Assembly: GCF_947504105.1 (NCBI RefSeq)
Contig: NZ_CANNGP010000001.1
Location: 1 to 64,000 of the forward strand
Reading direction: 5' to 3'
DNA from: an uncultured Tateyamaria sp.
GTDB taxonomy: Bacteria > Pseudomonadota > Alphaproteobacteria > Rhodobacterales > Rhodobacteraceae
DNA: 64,000 nucleotides
A program made the translations under genes and the position numbers. The notes under the pieces were generated by a model, which was not told the origin of the DNA, did not search any database, and worked only from the letters and a program-made list of their open reading frames with translations. Below, one piece after another: positions 8,035 through 17,490 of the stretch (position 1 is the stretch's first letter; each line of letters opens with the position of its first letter).

Positions 8035-9519
8035 TCAGCCGCATTGCAGCGCCTTGGCGTGCTGAATGTGACCGCGATGCGCCTCGACATAGGCGATCAT
8101 ACCGGCCAACACACTCGGCTGCCCCTTGAACCCATGCCACGGCTTGAAATGCGGCACATGCAGGAACGTGGTCGGGTCACGCTTGAGCAGGTTGGCAAAG
8201 ACCGACGCCACCAGACGGCCCCCGGCCCCGGTCAGCTTGCCATCACCCTTCTCCTTTGCCTCTTGCAGGCAGTAGAACCACAGCGGCGTCTTGGTGATGC
8301 TCTTGGCCTTGAGGATCGCGGGCGGATCGATGGGATGGGTGCCCAGGTGCGCCGCCATATGCTGACCGCTGGCCAACTGATAGGTATAGCGGTCGCGCAC
8401 CATGTTGCGCAGGGCCAGGTTGCGGGACTGATCCAAGGTCAGCGTTTCCTCGATATCCGCCAGTTCAATCGGCGCATGGACAAAGGGCAGGTTCAAAAGC
8501 GGCATACCCAGTTTCGGCCCCACCGGCCGCGCCTTTTGCGAGGCGACCGCCCCATTCATGCCAAAGAACTTGGCATAATCGATATTCCCGCTTGTGGGCC
8601 TGCCTCCAAAGCCAAGGGTTGCAAACAGCCCCTTCGGATCGGCGCCTTCCGTCAACGCATACTCGAACTGGGTGGTGGCGTGACCAAAGCGATACCCGGC
8701 CCCGGTGAACTCCACCGGCATCACCGGCGCATCCCATCCAAAGGCGTGGTTGTCCAGCGCCCAATCCAGGCATTCCTGCTGGACGAAGGCAGGCAGCAAT
8801 TCGCACCACACGATCCATTGGTAATGCAGCCGAATGAAACGGCGGACTTCCTCGAAATTGGTCAGCTTGGGGCTGACATGATCATGCCAGACATGTTTGG
8901 GCAGGCCCTCATGGGCGCACGCCTTGATGTCCTTCGCATCATCACCGTCTTCGACGCGCTTGCTCATCAGGATGTTGTGCAGCTCGATGAAAATCGCCTG
9001 CACTTGCGCCACAATGATGTTCTCGTCATTGCGCGGATCACCAATCAGCGCCTTGCCCGCACAGGTCCGGGCCAAATCGCGCGGATTGTCCTTGCGACCA
9101 AAGACAAGAAACTGCTCGGCCTCACCCTTACCATACAGATGCGGTGACGCTTCCGGCCCCGCACCATAGACGCAATCCAGATCAAGGCTCGGGGTGCGCA
9201 CATTCGGGATGGTCGAAGGATCGATACGGGAGCCAAGGGCAGATGTCGCATCCAGCGTAATGTCATGATCCACGAATTGGCCAAGAAAGGTCATGCCAGC
9301 ATCCGCATGTCCGTCCTCGTTCTCGGTGGCCCCCATCGACTGCGAAAGCTCATCCAGCGCCGCAATGACATCTGCATGGTTGATGTTCTTGATGTGAACC
9401 GGGTTCGCGGGCAAGACCCGCCCCAGCGTCTGCGCAAAGGGTCTTGAGGGGCCCTTGCCATGAATACACGTTTTAAAAAGTTGATCGAGCCGTGTCAGCC
9501 CGTGTTGTGTGCCAGCCAT
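8035..9519 (-). CDS. Animal-type haem peroxidase family protein
   Basis: A 494-residue protein of the peroxidase-cyclooxygenase (animal haem peroxidase) superfamily. Recognisable parts are the distal-histidine motif GQFVDHDIT (D84-H85-D86), the GDPRNDENIIVAQVQAIFIELHN block with the conserved Arg and Glu region, and YRFGHATTQFEY, whose His should be the proximal haem ligand. Family members oxidise halides or phenolic substrates with hydrogen peroxide. No signal peptide is visible, unlike eukaryotic relatives, so it is either cytosolic or exported by another route. It stands alone with its own promoter region and terminator. In bacteria the role of this group is poorly known. Confidence 0.85.
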   Translation of the reverse strand: MAGTQHGLTRLDQLFKTCIHGKGPSRPFAQTLGRVLPANPVHIKNINHADVIAALDELSQSMGATENEDGHADAGMTFLGQFVDHDITLDATSALGSRIDPSTIPNVRTPSLDLDCVYGAGPEASPHLYGKGEAEQFLVFGRKDNPRDLARTCAGKALIGDPRNDENIIVAQVQAIFIELHNILMSKRVEDGDDAKDIKACAHEGLPKHVWHDHVSPKLTNFEEVRRFIRLHYQWIVWCELLPAFVQQECLDWALDNHAFGWDAPVMPVEFTGAGYRFGHATTQFEYALTEGADPKGLFATLGFGGRPTSGNIDYAKFFGMNGAVASQKARPVGPKLGMPLLNLPFVHAPIELADIEETLTLDQSRNLALRNMVRDRYTYQLASGQHMAAHLGTHPIDPPAILKAKSITKTPLWFYCLQEAKEKGDGKLTGAGGRLVASVFANLLKRDPTTFLHVPHFKPWHGFKGQPSVLAGMIAYVEAHRGHIQHAKALQCG

Positions 9520-9612
9520 AATATTGGCCTCCGGTGCATGTTAAAGAAACAGAGCGCAAAATATGACGCACTCTGCGCAACATTATTGCACAGATGCACA
9601 ACTGCAGGTCAG

Positions 9613-9628
9613 GTCAGGCATTCCTGAC
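9613..9628. repeat. Short inverted repeat upstream of the peroxidase gene
   Basis: Arms gtcagg (9613-9618) and cctgac (9623-9628) are perfect complements around a 4-nt spacer, about 95 bp upstream of the peroxidase start. It could be an operator; no regulator is implied by the sequence. Confidence 0.35.
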
Positions 9629-9719
9629 TGCCCCAAGTTTGGGCGAATAACCGCTCACCAAGGGCCAAACGCCTCAGTTTTTTGGCAAAGATACAATCCT
9701 GAATTGAACTAAAAACACC

Positions 9720-9737
9720 CCATTTCCACGGAAATGG
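9720..9737. repeat. 18-bp dyad between pgi and the peroxidase gene
   Basis: Arms ccatttcc and ggaaatgg flank a 2-nt centre. It lies 40 bp past the pgi stop. No T-run follows on the minus strand, so a protein-binding site is as likely as a terminator. Nothing else gene-like is visible between 9520 and 9776. Confidence 0.45.
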
Positions 9738-9776
9738 ATCGCGTGTGGCGCCGTTCAGACCATTCGACAGCTGCTT

Positions 9777-11351
9777 TTAGCGGTGCGCATGCAGATATTT
9801 GACCAGCGCTTGGGTGGAGCCGTCCTTGCCATCTGCAGGCGCCGCCCCCTCGACAATGGGCTGCAAGGCCGTTGCAAGTTCCTTGCCCAACTCAACGCCC
9901 CATTGGTCGTAAGAGTTGATGCCCAGAATGACGCCCTCGACAAACACCCGATGCTCGTACAGCGCCACGATCTGACCCAGGGTGAACGGATCAAGCGTGG
10001 GATAAATCAGCGTGGTAGACGGCCGGTTGCCGGCAAAAACCCGATGCGCCGCCTGACGCTCCAACTCGTCTCCCTCGAACTTGCCGGCAATCTTCGCGCG
10101 CGCCTCATCCAGCGTGCGCCCGCGCATCAACGCCTCGGACTGCGCAAAGCAGTTGGCGACCAGCAGGTCGTGATGATGACGCAACTCGGGTTCATGCCCC
10201 GCACAAGCCACCATGAATTCGCACGGAATGACGGACGTGCCCTGATGGATCAGCTGGTAAAACGCATGCTGCCCGTTCGTGCCGGGCGCGCCCCAGACAA
10301 CGGGACCACTCTCGACCGGAACAGCACCGCCATCCATCGTCACCGACTTGCCATTCGACTCCATCTCAAGCTGTTGGAAATAGGCAGGCAACTGCCCCAG
10401 CCGCTGATCATAAGGCAGAACGGCCCGTGACGCATGCCCCAGCACCTGCCGATGCCAGATACCCACAAGGGCCAGCATCAAAGGCATGTTTTCGACGCCC
10501 TCAGCAGCCCTGAAATGGGTGTCCATATCCTGTCCGCCGCGCAGGAAGGCACGGAACCCATCCGGCCCCACGGCCATCATCAGGCTCAGGCCAATCGGCC
10601 CCCACATCGAATAGCGGCCCCCAACCCAATCCTCGAAACCAAACACACGCTCCGCCGGAATCCCGAACTCGGATGTTTTCTCAAGGTTGGTCGACAGGGC
10701 CGCAAATTGCGCCGCCGGATCGCCACCATGATCCAACATCCACGCCCGCGCCGTGCGCGCATTCGTCATGGTCTCGATCGTGGTGAATGTCTTGGACGCG
10801 ACGATCACCAATGTCGTCTTCGCATCCAGCCCGCGCAGCGTGTCCGCAATGTGCGCGCCATCCACGTTCGACACGAAATGGCAGCGTGGCCCGTCGTGAT
10901 ACGGCGTCAAGGCCTGAACAGCCATGGCAGGCCCAAGGTCCGACCCGCCGATCCCGATATTGATCACATCGGTGATGGCACTGCCGCGAATCTCGCCTGC
11001 ATAAGCCTCCATCCGACCCAGCGTTTCCAGAACGCCCGGCATGACATCCTCGCCATCGACCAGAACCGGACCGCCATCCAGATTGCGCAAGGCGGTGTGC
11101 AGAACCGCCCGCCCCTCGGTCTCGTTGATCTTTTCACCGGAAAACATCGCATCACGCCGTGCCGCAAAGCCCGATGTCTCGGCCAGGTCCAGCAGCATAT
11201 CACGTGTTTCAGTGTCTATGTTGGTCTTGGAATAATCGAACAGCATGTGCTGCGTCTGAACCGCGAACACATCCGCACGCGCATCATCGAACAGGTCCAG
11301 AAGGGCGCGACCGGACACGGCCTCCGCCTTGGCCTTCAAAGCGTTCCACAT
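9777..11351 (-). CDS. pgi: Glucose-6-phosphate isomerase
   Basis: A 524-residue cytosolic isomerase that interconverts glucose-6-phosphate and fructose-6-phosphate. The family landmarks are all present: the sugar-phosphate loop [22 protein letters not shown], the PROSITE block [17 protein letters not shown] with the catalytic His, and a C-terminal [10 protein letters not shown] with the catalytic Lys. It is the last gene of the zwf-pgl-pgi operon, starting five bases after the pgl stop. In Rhodobacterales, which lean on the Entner-Doudoroff route, this enzyme feeds fructose-6-phosphate back to glucose-6-phosphate. Confidence 0.97.
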   Translation of the reverse strand: MWNALKAKAEAVSGRALLDLFDDARADVFAVQTQHMLFDYSKTNIDTETRDMLLDLAETSGFAARRDAMFSGEKINETEGRAVLHTALRNLDGGPVLVDGEDVMPGVLETLGRMEAYAGEIRGSAITDVINIGIGGSDLGPAMAVQALTPYHDGPRCHFVSNVDGAHIADTLRGLDAKTTLVIVASKTFTTIETMTNARTARAWMLDHGGDPAAQFAALSTNLEKTSEFGIPAERVFGFEDWVGGRYSMWGPIGLSLMMAVGPDGFRAFLRGGQDMDTHFRAAEGVENMPLMLALVGIWHRQVLGHASRAVLPYDQRLGQLPAYFQQLEMESNGKSVTMDGGAVPVESGPVVWGAPGTNGQHAFYQLIHQGTSVIPCEFMVACAGHEPELRHHHDLLVANCFAQSEALMRGRTLDEARAKIAGKFEGDELERQAAHRVFAGNRPSTTLIYPTLDPFTLGQIVALYEHRVFVEGVILGINSYDQWGVELGKELATALQPIVEGAAPADGKDGSTQALVKYLHAHR

Positions 11352-11356
11352 GTCTC

Positions 11357-12025
11357 TTACTCCGCCCAGTGCACCGTCAGGCCGCTCATAACAGCTTTGA
11401 TGGGCGCCTCAACCGGATCAAGCCCTTCTGCGCGCTCCAACGCCACCCGCTTCTCGGATCCATAGATCACGAGGTGTTTCGCCATTGCCCCTGCCAAGGC
11501 CGGACCGGAAAACGAAATCCTCGGCTCCTGCCCCGCAACCGACACCGGCACAACCAAAGGCGCGTTATCGGCCAGCATCGTGTCCAGCCCGACAGCCCCC
11601 GGAAAAAGGGACGCCGTATGCATATCCGCACCCATCCCCAGCAACAAAAGCGAGATTGGCATCTGTTCCGCCAATTGCTCCGACAAAGCCGGAGAGGCCT
11701 GTTCAGGCGTTTGCCCGTCCCTGTAGAACGGCACGAACTTGGCCTCCGCCGCACGGCTCTGGAACAATCGATCCTTCAGCAGCTTCGTATTCGACCTGTC
11801 GTGATCCTCCGGCACCCAACGCTCATCGCTCAACATGACATTGACGCGCGACCAGTCCAGGTCCGCCGCACACAGACTGTCAAAGATCGGGCCCGGCGTC
11901 GTCCCGCCCGGCACAACGAAAGAGGCCGAGGGGTGCACCAGCAGGCAGTTCTTCAACTCGCTCGCCAGCGCATCGGCCAGTCCCATGGCCAGCAGGTCAC
12001 GGTCAGGATACTCAACGATATTCAT
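11357..12025 (-). CDS. pgl: 6-phosphogluconolactonase
   Basis: A 222-residue lactonase that hydrolyses 6-phosphogluconolactone to 6-phosphogluconate. It carries the family motifs [14 protein letters not shown] near the N terminus, [18 protein letters not shown], and [18 protein letters not shown]. The last normally reads GxGxDGHxASLFPG, so GA-DM replaces the usual residues just before the conserved His. The start used is the ATG at 12025, which overlaps the zwf stop as ATGA and has AGAAAGGTGG upstream; an in-frame start six codons earlier would overlap zwf further. Confidence 0.94.
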   Translation of the reverse strand: MNIVEYPDRDLLAMGLADALASELKNCLLVHPSASFVVPGGTTPGPIFDSLCAADLDWSRVNVMLSDERWVPEDHDRSNTKLLKDRLFQSRAAEAKFVPFYRDGQTPEQASPALSEQLAEQMPISLLLLGMGADMHTASLFPGAVGLDTMLADNAPLVVPVSVAGQEPRISFSGPALAGAMAKHLVIYGSEKRVALERAEGLDPVEAPIKAVMSGLTVHWAE

Positions 12026-13473
12026 GGGGCCACCTTTCTCCACACTCTGGTGTCGCGGGCCAGAAGCTGAACGGCATCCACTGGCCCTTCGCTGCCCGCA
12101 TCATAGGTCTTCGGCACTTCCCCACGCGCTTCCCATCCATTTATGATCGGATCGGTCCAGGCCCAAGCCGCCTCGACCTCATCGCCACGCATGAACAGGG
12201 TCTGGTTGCCACGGATCACATCCATGATCAAACGTTCATAGGCATCGGTCTGATCCGCGCCATCCGCCCCCAACGCCTCGGCAAAGGACATATCCAGCGG
12301 CACATCAACCAGACGCATGCCCCCGGGACCGGGTTCCTTGATTGTCACGCCCAGCGTAATCCCCTCGTTCGGCTGCAACCGGATCGACAGGACATTGCGA
12401 TGATCCGATTGCTCACCAAAGATCGAGTGATTCAACTCCTTGAACACCACGGTGATCTCGCTGGACCGGGCTTTCAGCATCTTCCCCGTACGCAGGTAAA
12501 ACGGCGTCCCCGCCCACCGCCAGTTGGAAATGCCCACCTTCATGGCAATGTAGCTTTCGGTGCGCGTGCGCGGGTCCCCCACCGCCTCGCGATAGCCGGG
12601 CTCGCTCTCGGACGCTTCATATTGACCGCGCACGATGTGATACGGCTCGACATCATCCAGCGCCCTGATCACCTTCAACTTTTCATCGCGCACCGCATCA
12701 GGATCGAATTTGGATGGCGGCTCCATCGCAATCAGGCACAAAAGCTGCATCAGGTGGTTCTGCACCATGTCCCGCATCGCGCCCGACTTGTCATAATACT
12801 CACCCCGACCACCCACGCCGACCGTCTCGGCCACGGTGATCTGGATGTGGTCGACATATTGCGAATTCCACAACGGCTCGAACAGCATGTTGCCAAAGCG
12901 CACAGCCATCAGGTTCTGCACCGTCTCTTTGCCAAGGTAGTGATCGATCCGGTAAATCTGGCTTTCGTCGAAATGCATCGCCAGATCGCGGTTCAGCGCC
13001 TGTGCCGAGGGCAGATCGCGACCAAAAGGTTTTTCCACCACGATCCGGCTGTCCGCATCGGTCAGCCCATGCGCATTCAACCGGTGGGCCAGATCCGCAA
13101 ACAGGCTTGGACCGACAGAGAAGTAATAGGCACGCACCACATCCGGGCGGACAAGTTTCGCCAGCTCGTCCCACCCCTTGTCGCCTCGGGCGTCAATCGT
13201 GACAAACTCCATCCGCTCCAGGAAACCGGCCAGCGTGCCTTCTTCACAGCTGTGGATCCCACCAAACTCTGCAATCGCCTCGGCCACGAACTCGCGATAG
13301 GCCGCACTGTCCATATCACCGCGCGCGGCACCGATCACCCGGGCCCCCTTGGGCATTTGCCCTGCACAAAAACGGCGGAACAGACCCGGCAGAATCTTGC
13401 GGCGTGCAAGGTCTCCTGTGCCGCCAAAGATCACCAGATCAAACGGATCGACCGGGATAACGCGCGATACCAT
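12022..13473 (-). CDS. zwf: Glucose-6-phosphate 1-dehydrogenase
   Basis: A 483-residue NAD(P)-dependent dehydrogenase, the entry to the Entner-Doudoroff and oxidative pentose-phosphate routes. It has the nucleotide-binding loop IFGGTGDLARRK (GGTGDLA at 17-23) and the substrate/catalytic signature RIDHYLGKET at about residues 175-185. The ATG at 13473 is preceded by AGAGGGAG; the frame stays open 53 codons further upstream, but that extension does not resemble the family. It heads zwf-pgl-pgi. The edd and eda genes, which often accompany it, are not in the window. Confidence 0.97.
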   Translation of the reverse strand: MVSRVIPVDPFDLVIFGGTGDLARRKILPGLFRRFCAGQMPKGARVIGAARGDMDSAAYREFVAEAIAEFGGIHSCEEGTLAGFLERMEFVTIDARGDKGWDELAKLVRPDVVRAYYFSVGPSLFADLAHRLNAHGLTDADSRIVVEKPFGRDLPSAQALNRDLAMHFDESQIYRIDHYLGKETVQNLMAVRFGNMLFEPLWNSQYVDHIQITVAETVGVGGRGEYYDKSGAMRDMVQNHLMQLLCLIAMEPPSKFDPDAVRDEKLKVIRALDDVEPYHIVRGQYEASESEPGYREAVGDPRTRTESYIAMKVGISNWRWAGTPFYLRTGKMLKARSSEITVVFKELNHSIFGEQSDHRNVLSIRLQPNEGITLGVTIKEPGPGGMRLVDVPLDMSFAEALGADGADQTDAYERLIMDVIRGNQTLFMRGDEVEAAWAWTDPIINGWEARGEVPKTYDAGSEGPVDAVQLLARDTRVWRKVAP

Positions 13474-13681
13474 GGCAAGGCTCCCTCTTGCATGCCCAGA
13501 AAATGTTTGCGCTACCACTAGCAGATTCAAACAGATACTCAACGCCCGATGCTGCACCTGCATCACACGGTCACATATTTCTATCACAAAGCCGTCAATG
13601 GGACACAGTCCGCTTTCACCTTGCCCCCGCACGACATAACTCTACGCTCGGACCGCACAGAAAAAGACGGAAACAGGCGAT

Positions 13682-14623
13682 ATGAAAGACTTGGCAAATC
13701 TGGGCAAGTTCCAGGACCCCCATGTAACGGCCAAGGGCGAAGCGCGGGCAACGGTTGCGCTGACCCATCCCGAAACCCTTTGGTTCAACACCGGCACGCT
13801 GTGCAACATCGCCTGTGCCAACTGCTATATCGAAAGCTCGCCCACCAACGATGCGCTGGAATACATGACGGCGGATGAGGTCTCCGGCTATCTCGACCAG
13901 CTTGAAGACCGCAATTGGAACGTGCGCGAGATCGGCTTTACCGGTGGCGAACCGTTCATGAACCCCGCCTTCCTCGACATGGTCGAACGGTCGCTGGATC
14001 GCGGATACGATGTTCTGATCCTGACAAACGCCATGGCCCCAATGACGCGCCCAAAGGTCCAGGCCGGCATCGTACCCTTGGTCGAGACCTATGGTGACAA
14101 GCTGACCTTCCGCATCTCGCTCGACCACCACGCAGCCTCTGTTCACGACACGGAACGCGGTGTCGGCACTTTCGCCAAAACCCTGCGCGGCGTGGATTGG
14201 CTGTCGTCTATCGCGGCCCGACTGGCTGTCGCGGGCCGGATCGAAATGGCAGAAGACGAAAATGAGGCACGCGTGGGATATGCCGCGCTCTTTGCCAAAC
14301 ACGGCTGGGACATCGACGCCCAGGACCCCGGCATGACGGTCCTCTTCCCCGAAATGGACGCCAATGTCGAAGTGCCCGAAATCACGACCGCCTGCTGGGG
14401 CATCCTGAACAAACATCCCGACGCGGTGATGTGTTCTTCCTCCCGCATGGTGGTCAAACGCAAAGGGGCCGCAACCCCCGTCGTTCTGGCCTGCACCCTC
14501 CTGCCCTACGACCCGCAATTCGAGATGGGCGAAACGCTCGCGCAGGCCGAGGCGGACGTCTCCCTCAACCACCCGCATTGCGCCAAGTTCTGCGTTCTGG
14601 GTGGCGCATCCTGTTCAGCCTGA
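13682..14623 (+). CDS. Radical SAM protein of unknown function, with C-terminal cysteine clusters
   Basis: A 313-residue protein with the radical SAM 4Fe-4S motif CxxxCxxC at C41, C45 and C48 (LCNIACANCYIE), then the GFTGGEPFMNP (GGE) SAM-binding strand. The C-terminal third contains further conserved-looking cysteines (TACWGI, AVMCSSSRM, LACTLLP, HPHCAKFCVLGGASCS), which suggest an auxiliary iron-sulfur cluster of SPASM/Twitch type. The enzyme would cleave SAM to start a radical reaction on an unknown substrate. No precursor peptide or partner enzyme is nearby. It is divergent from zwf, with 208 bp between, and is followed by gyrA. No promoter is obvious in that gap. Confidence 0.85.
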   Translation: MKDLANLGKFQDPHVTAKGEARATVALTHPETLWFNTGTLCNIACANCYIESSPTNDALEYMTADEVSGYLDQLEDRNWNVREIGFTGGEPFMNPAFLDMVERSLDRGYDVLILTNAMAPMTRPKVQAGIVPLVETYGDKLTFRISLDHHAASVHDTERGVGTFAKTLRGVDWLSSIAARLAVAGRIEMAEDENEARVGYAALFAKHGWDIDAQDPGMTVLFPEMDANVEVPEITTACWGILNKHPDAVMCSSSRMVVKRKGAATPVVLACTLLPYDPQFEMGETLAQAEADVSLNHPHCAKFCVLGGASCSA

Positions 14624-14652
14624 CGAAACAGTATCATTTGCAATCGACACCG

Positions 14653-14669
14653 AATGCCCTCTCGGCATT
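14653..14669 (+). repeat. Small hairpin between the radical SAM gene and gyrA
   Basis: Arms aatgcc and ggcatt close a 5-nt loop, 30 bp after the radical SAM stop codon. It has no T tail, so it is either a weak terminator or part of the gyrA control region. Confidence 0.35.
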
Positions 14670-14697
14670 GCACCTTATCTGTGGTTTCTGCTAGGGT
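14668..14697 (+). promoter_or_regulatory. Possible sigma-70 promoter for gyrA
   Basis: TTGCAC at 14668-14673 and TAGGGT at 14692-14697 are spaced by 18 bp. The start of transcription would be near 14704, leaving a short leader if translation begins at the GTG at 14740. The -10 match is weak. Confidence 0.3.
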
Positions 14698-14739
14698 TCA
14701 CCGCAACATCTAGTGACGCGCAAGAACGAGCAGAAAAAC

Positions 14740-17487
14740 GTGAACGACACGCCCCAACCACCTGAAAACGATGATGAAATGATGCCTGAGCGGCCCGCCT
14801 ACGATGGACCTTCGGTCTCCATCGAAGACGAGATGCGTACATCCTATCTGGACTACGCCATGTCGGTCATCGTCTCCCGTGCGATTCCCGACCTGCGCGA
14901 CGGGTTGAAACCGGTCCACCGCCGCATTCTTTATGCGATGCATGAGACCGGCAATACGCACGACAAATCTTACCGCAAATCGGCACGTCCCGTAGGCGAT
15001 GTGATGGGTAAATATCACCCGCATGGTGATGGCGCGATCTATGATGCGCTGGTGCGGATGGCACAGGATTTCTCGATGTCCCTGCCGCTCCTCGATGGGC
15101 AAGGCAACTTCGGTTCGATGGACGGCGACAACCCTGCCGCCATGCGATACACCGAAGTACGAATGGACAAGCCAGCGGCCTTTGTCCTTGCCGACATCGA
15201 CAAGGACACCGTTGATTTCCAGGACAACTACGACGGCAAGGACCGTGAGCCCACTGTCCTGCCTGCACGTTTTCCCAACATGCTGGTCAACGGCGCGGGC
15301 GGCATTGCCGTCGGCATGGCCACGAACATCCCGCCCCACAATCTGGGCGAAGTGGTCGATGCCTGCCTTGCATTGATTGAAGATCCGGACCTGTCGTCCG
15401 AAGACCTAATTGAATACGTGCCGGGCCCGGATTTCCCGACGGGTGGTATCATGTTGGGTCGGTCTGGTGCGCGCAAAGCTTATCTGGAAGGGCGTGGCAG
15501 CGTCATTGTGCGTTCCAAGACCCGCGTCGAGGAAATCCGTAAAGACCGCTACGCCATTGTCATCGACGAGATCCCCTATCAGGTGAACAAGGCCACGATG
15601 ATCGAACGCATCGCTGAGGCAGCGCGTGACAAACGGATCGAAGGGATTTCGCACGTTCAGGACGAATCTGACCGCAACGGCGTGCGGGTGGTGGTCGAAT
15701 TGAAGCGGGATGCCACGGCCGAGGTCGTGTTGAACCAACTCTTCCGTTTCACGCCAATGCAAACATACTTCGGATGCAACATGCTTGCGCTGAACGGGGG
15801 CCGTCCAGAGCAGCTTACATTGCGCCGCTTCCTGACCTCCTTCCTCGACTTCCGGGAAGAGGTTGTGATCCGCCGCACAGCCTTTAACCTGCGTAAGGCG
15901 CGCGACCGGTCGCACATCCTGTGCGGTTTGGCGGTGGCCGTCTCGAATGTGGACGAAGTGGTTGCAACCATTCGGTCCTCCGCCGACGCCGCAGAGGCAC
16001 GCGAAAAGCTTATGACCCGCCGCTGGCCCGCAGCCGACATCGCGGACTACTTGCGTCTGATCGATGATCCATTGTCGAAAATGCACGACGATGGCACCTA
16101 TAACCTGACTGAGGTGCAGGCCCGTGCGATCCTTGATCTGCGCCTGCAACGCCTGACACAGATCGGCGTCAAAGAGGTCACGGATGAACTTGAAGAATTG
16201 GCTGCTAAGATCTCGGAATATCTCGAAATTCTGGGATCACGCGAACGGATTCTCGGCATCATCTCGGATGAGCTGACAGAGGTCAAAGACCAGTTTGCCG
16301 TGCCGCGCCGCACCGCGATTGTCGACTGGTCCGGCGACATGGAAGACGAAGACCTGATCGAGCGCGAGGATATGGTCGTGACCGTCACATCCGGCGGCTA
16401 CATCAAGCGCACGCCATTGGCAGACTTCCGCAGTCAGAAGCGTGGCGGCAAAGGTGTTAGCGGCATGCAAACCAAGGAAGAGGATGTGATTACCACCCTC
16501 TTCGTCGCCAATACTCACACGCAGCTTCTTTTCTTCACGACCGATGGCATGGTGTACAAGCTCAAGACATGGCGCCTGCCGCAAGGCGGTCGCACATCCA
16601 AGGGCAAGGCTATCGTCAACATCCTGCCCATCCCCCAAGGCGTAAGTATCGCCGCCATCATGCCCGTCGACCGGGATGAAAAGGAATGGGATGACCTGCA
16701 GGTCGTGTTCGCCACTTCCGCTGGAACCGTCCGGCGGAACAAGCTGTCGGACTTCACCAATGTGATGCGGAACGGCAAGATCGCGATGAAGTTTGAGGAT
16801 GAGCACGCTGATACGACCCTGATCAACGCACGTATCGCGTCGAATGATGACGATGTGATGCTTGTTACAAATTCGGGCCGCGCGATCCGCTTCCCGGCGA
16901 CCGACGTACGCGTGTTTAATAGCCGTTCTTCTGTCGGAGTGCGTGGTGTCAAGCTAAGCGGGTCGGACCGCGTCGTATCAATGTCGATCATCCGGCATTT
17001 CGACGCAACCAGCGATGAACGGTCGGCCTACCTCAAGATGCGCCGCGCCGTCGCCGGGCTTGCCGACGATGGCGAAGCCTCCGACGAGGAAGAAACCAAC
17101 GCCAACGCAACCATCAGCCAGGAACGCTATGCAGAAATGTCTGCGGCCGAAAACCTGATCCTGACGATCACGGCGCAAGGCTCGGGCAAGCTCAGCAGCA
17201 GCCATGACTACCCCGTCCGCGGGCGCGGTGGCCTCGGTGTTGCGGCGATGGACAAGGCCATGCGCGGCGGCGACATCGTGGCATCGTTCCCCGTCGACTT
17301 GGATGACCAGATCATGCTCGCTACATCCAAGGGTCAGTCAATCCGCGTGCCCGTGGATGGCATCAGCTTCCGCTCGCGCAACGCTGGAGGCGTACGCGTC
17401 TTCAACACCGGCAAGGGCGAAGAAGTCGTCAGCGTCGCATGGATCGCTGATCAGGGTGACGAAGAGGAAGAAGGCAGCGAAGGCTGA
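14740..17487 (+). CDS. gyrA: DNA gyrase subunit A
   Basis: The A subunit of DNA gyrase, which breaks and rejoins DNA during supercoiling. From the GTG at 14740 it has 915 residues: a winged-helix/TOPRIM-contact N-terminal domain with catalytic Tyr137 (AAMRYTE), and a C-terminal pinwheel domain with the GyrA box QKRGGKG at about 566. That box distinguishes it from ParC. The tail is acidic ([10 protein letters not shown]). An alternative GTG at 14713 would add nine residues; neither start has a strong ribosome site, but the later one has purine-rich DNA upstream. The position equivalent to E. coli Ser83 in the quinolone region is Gly98 ([11 protein letters not shown]). The gene ends three bases from a convergent gene. 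Confidence 0.97.
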   Translation: MNDTPQPPENDDEMMPERPAYDGPSVSIEDEMRTSYLDYAMSVIVSRAIPDLRDGLKPVHRRILYAMHETGNTHDKSYRKSARPVGDVMGKYHPHGDGAIYDALVRMAQDFSMSLPLLDGQGNFGSMDGDNPAAMRYTEVRMDKPAAFVLADIDKDTVDFQDNYDGKDREPTVLPARFPNMLVNGAGGIAVGMATNIPPHNLGEVVDACLALIEDPDLSSEDLIEYVPGPDFPTGGIMLGRSGARKAYLEGRGSVIVRSKTRVEEIRKDRYAIVIDEIPYQVNKATMIERIAEAARDKRIEGISHVQDESDRNGVRVVVELKRDATAEVVLNQLFRFTPMQTYFGCNMLALNGGRPEQLTLRRFLTSFLDFREEVVIRRTAFNLRKARDRSHILCGLAVAVSNVDEVVATIRSSADAAEAREKLMTRRWPAADIADYLRLIDDPLSKMHDDGTYNLTEVQARAILDLRLQRLTQIGVKEVTDELEELAAKISEYLEILGSRERILGIISDELTEVKDQFAVPRRTAIVDWSGDMEDEDLIEREDMVVTVTSGGYIKRTPLADFRSQKRGGKGVSGMQTKEEDVITTLFVANTHTQLLFFTTDGMVYKLKTWRLPQGGRTSKGKAIVNILPIPQGVSIAAIMPVDRDEKEWDDLQVVFATSAGTVRRNKLSDFTNVMRNGKIAMKFEDEHADTTLINARIASNDDDVMLVTNSGRAIRFPATDVRVFNSRSSVGVRGVKLSGSDRVVSMSIIRHFDATSDERSAYLKMRRAVAGLADDGEASDEEETNANATISQERYAEMSAAENLILTITAQGSGKLSSSHDYPVRGRGGLGVAAMDKAMRGGDIVASFPVDLDDQIMLATSKGQSIRVPVDGISFRSRNAGGVRVFNTGKGEEVVSVAWIADQGDEEEEGSEG

Positions 17488-17490
17488 TCT

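Noticed and set aside
13474-13632. N-terminal extension of zwf to 13632
   Set aside because: The added 53 residues do not resemble glucose-6-phosphate dehydrogenase and the ATG at 13473 has a good ribosome site.
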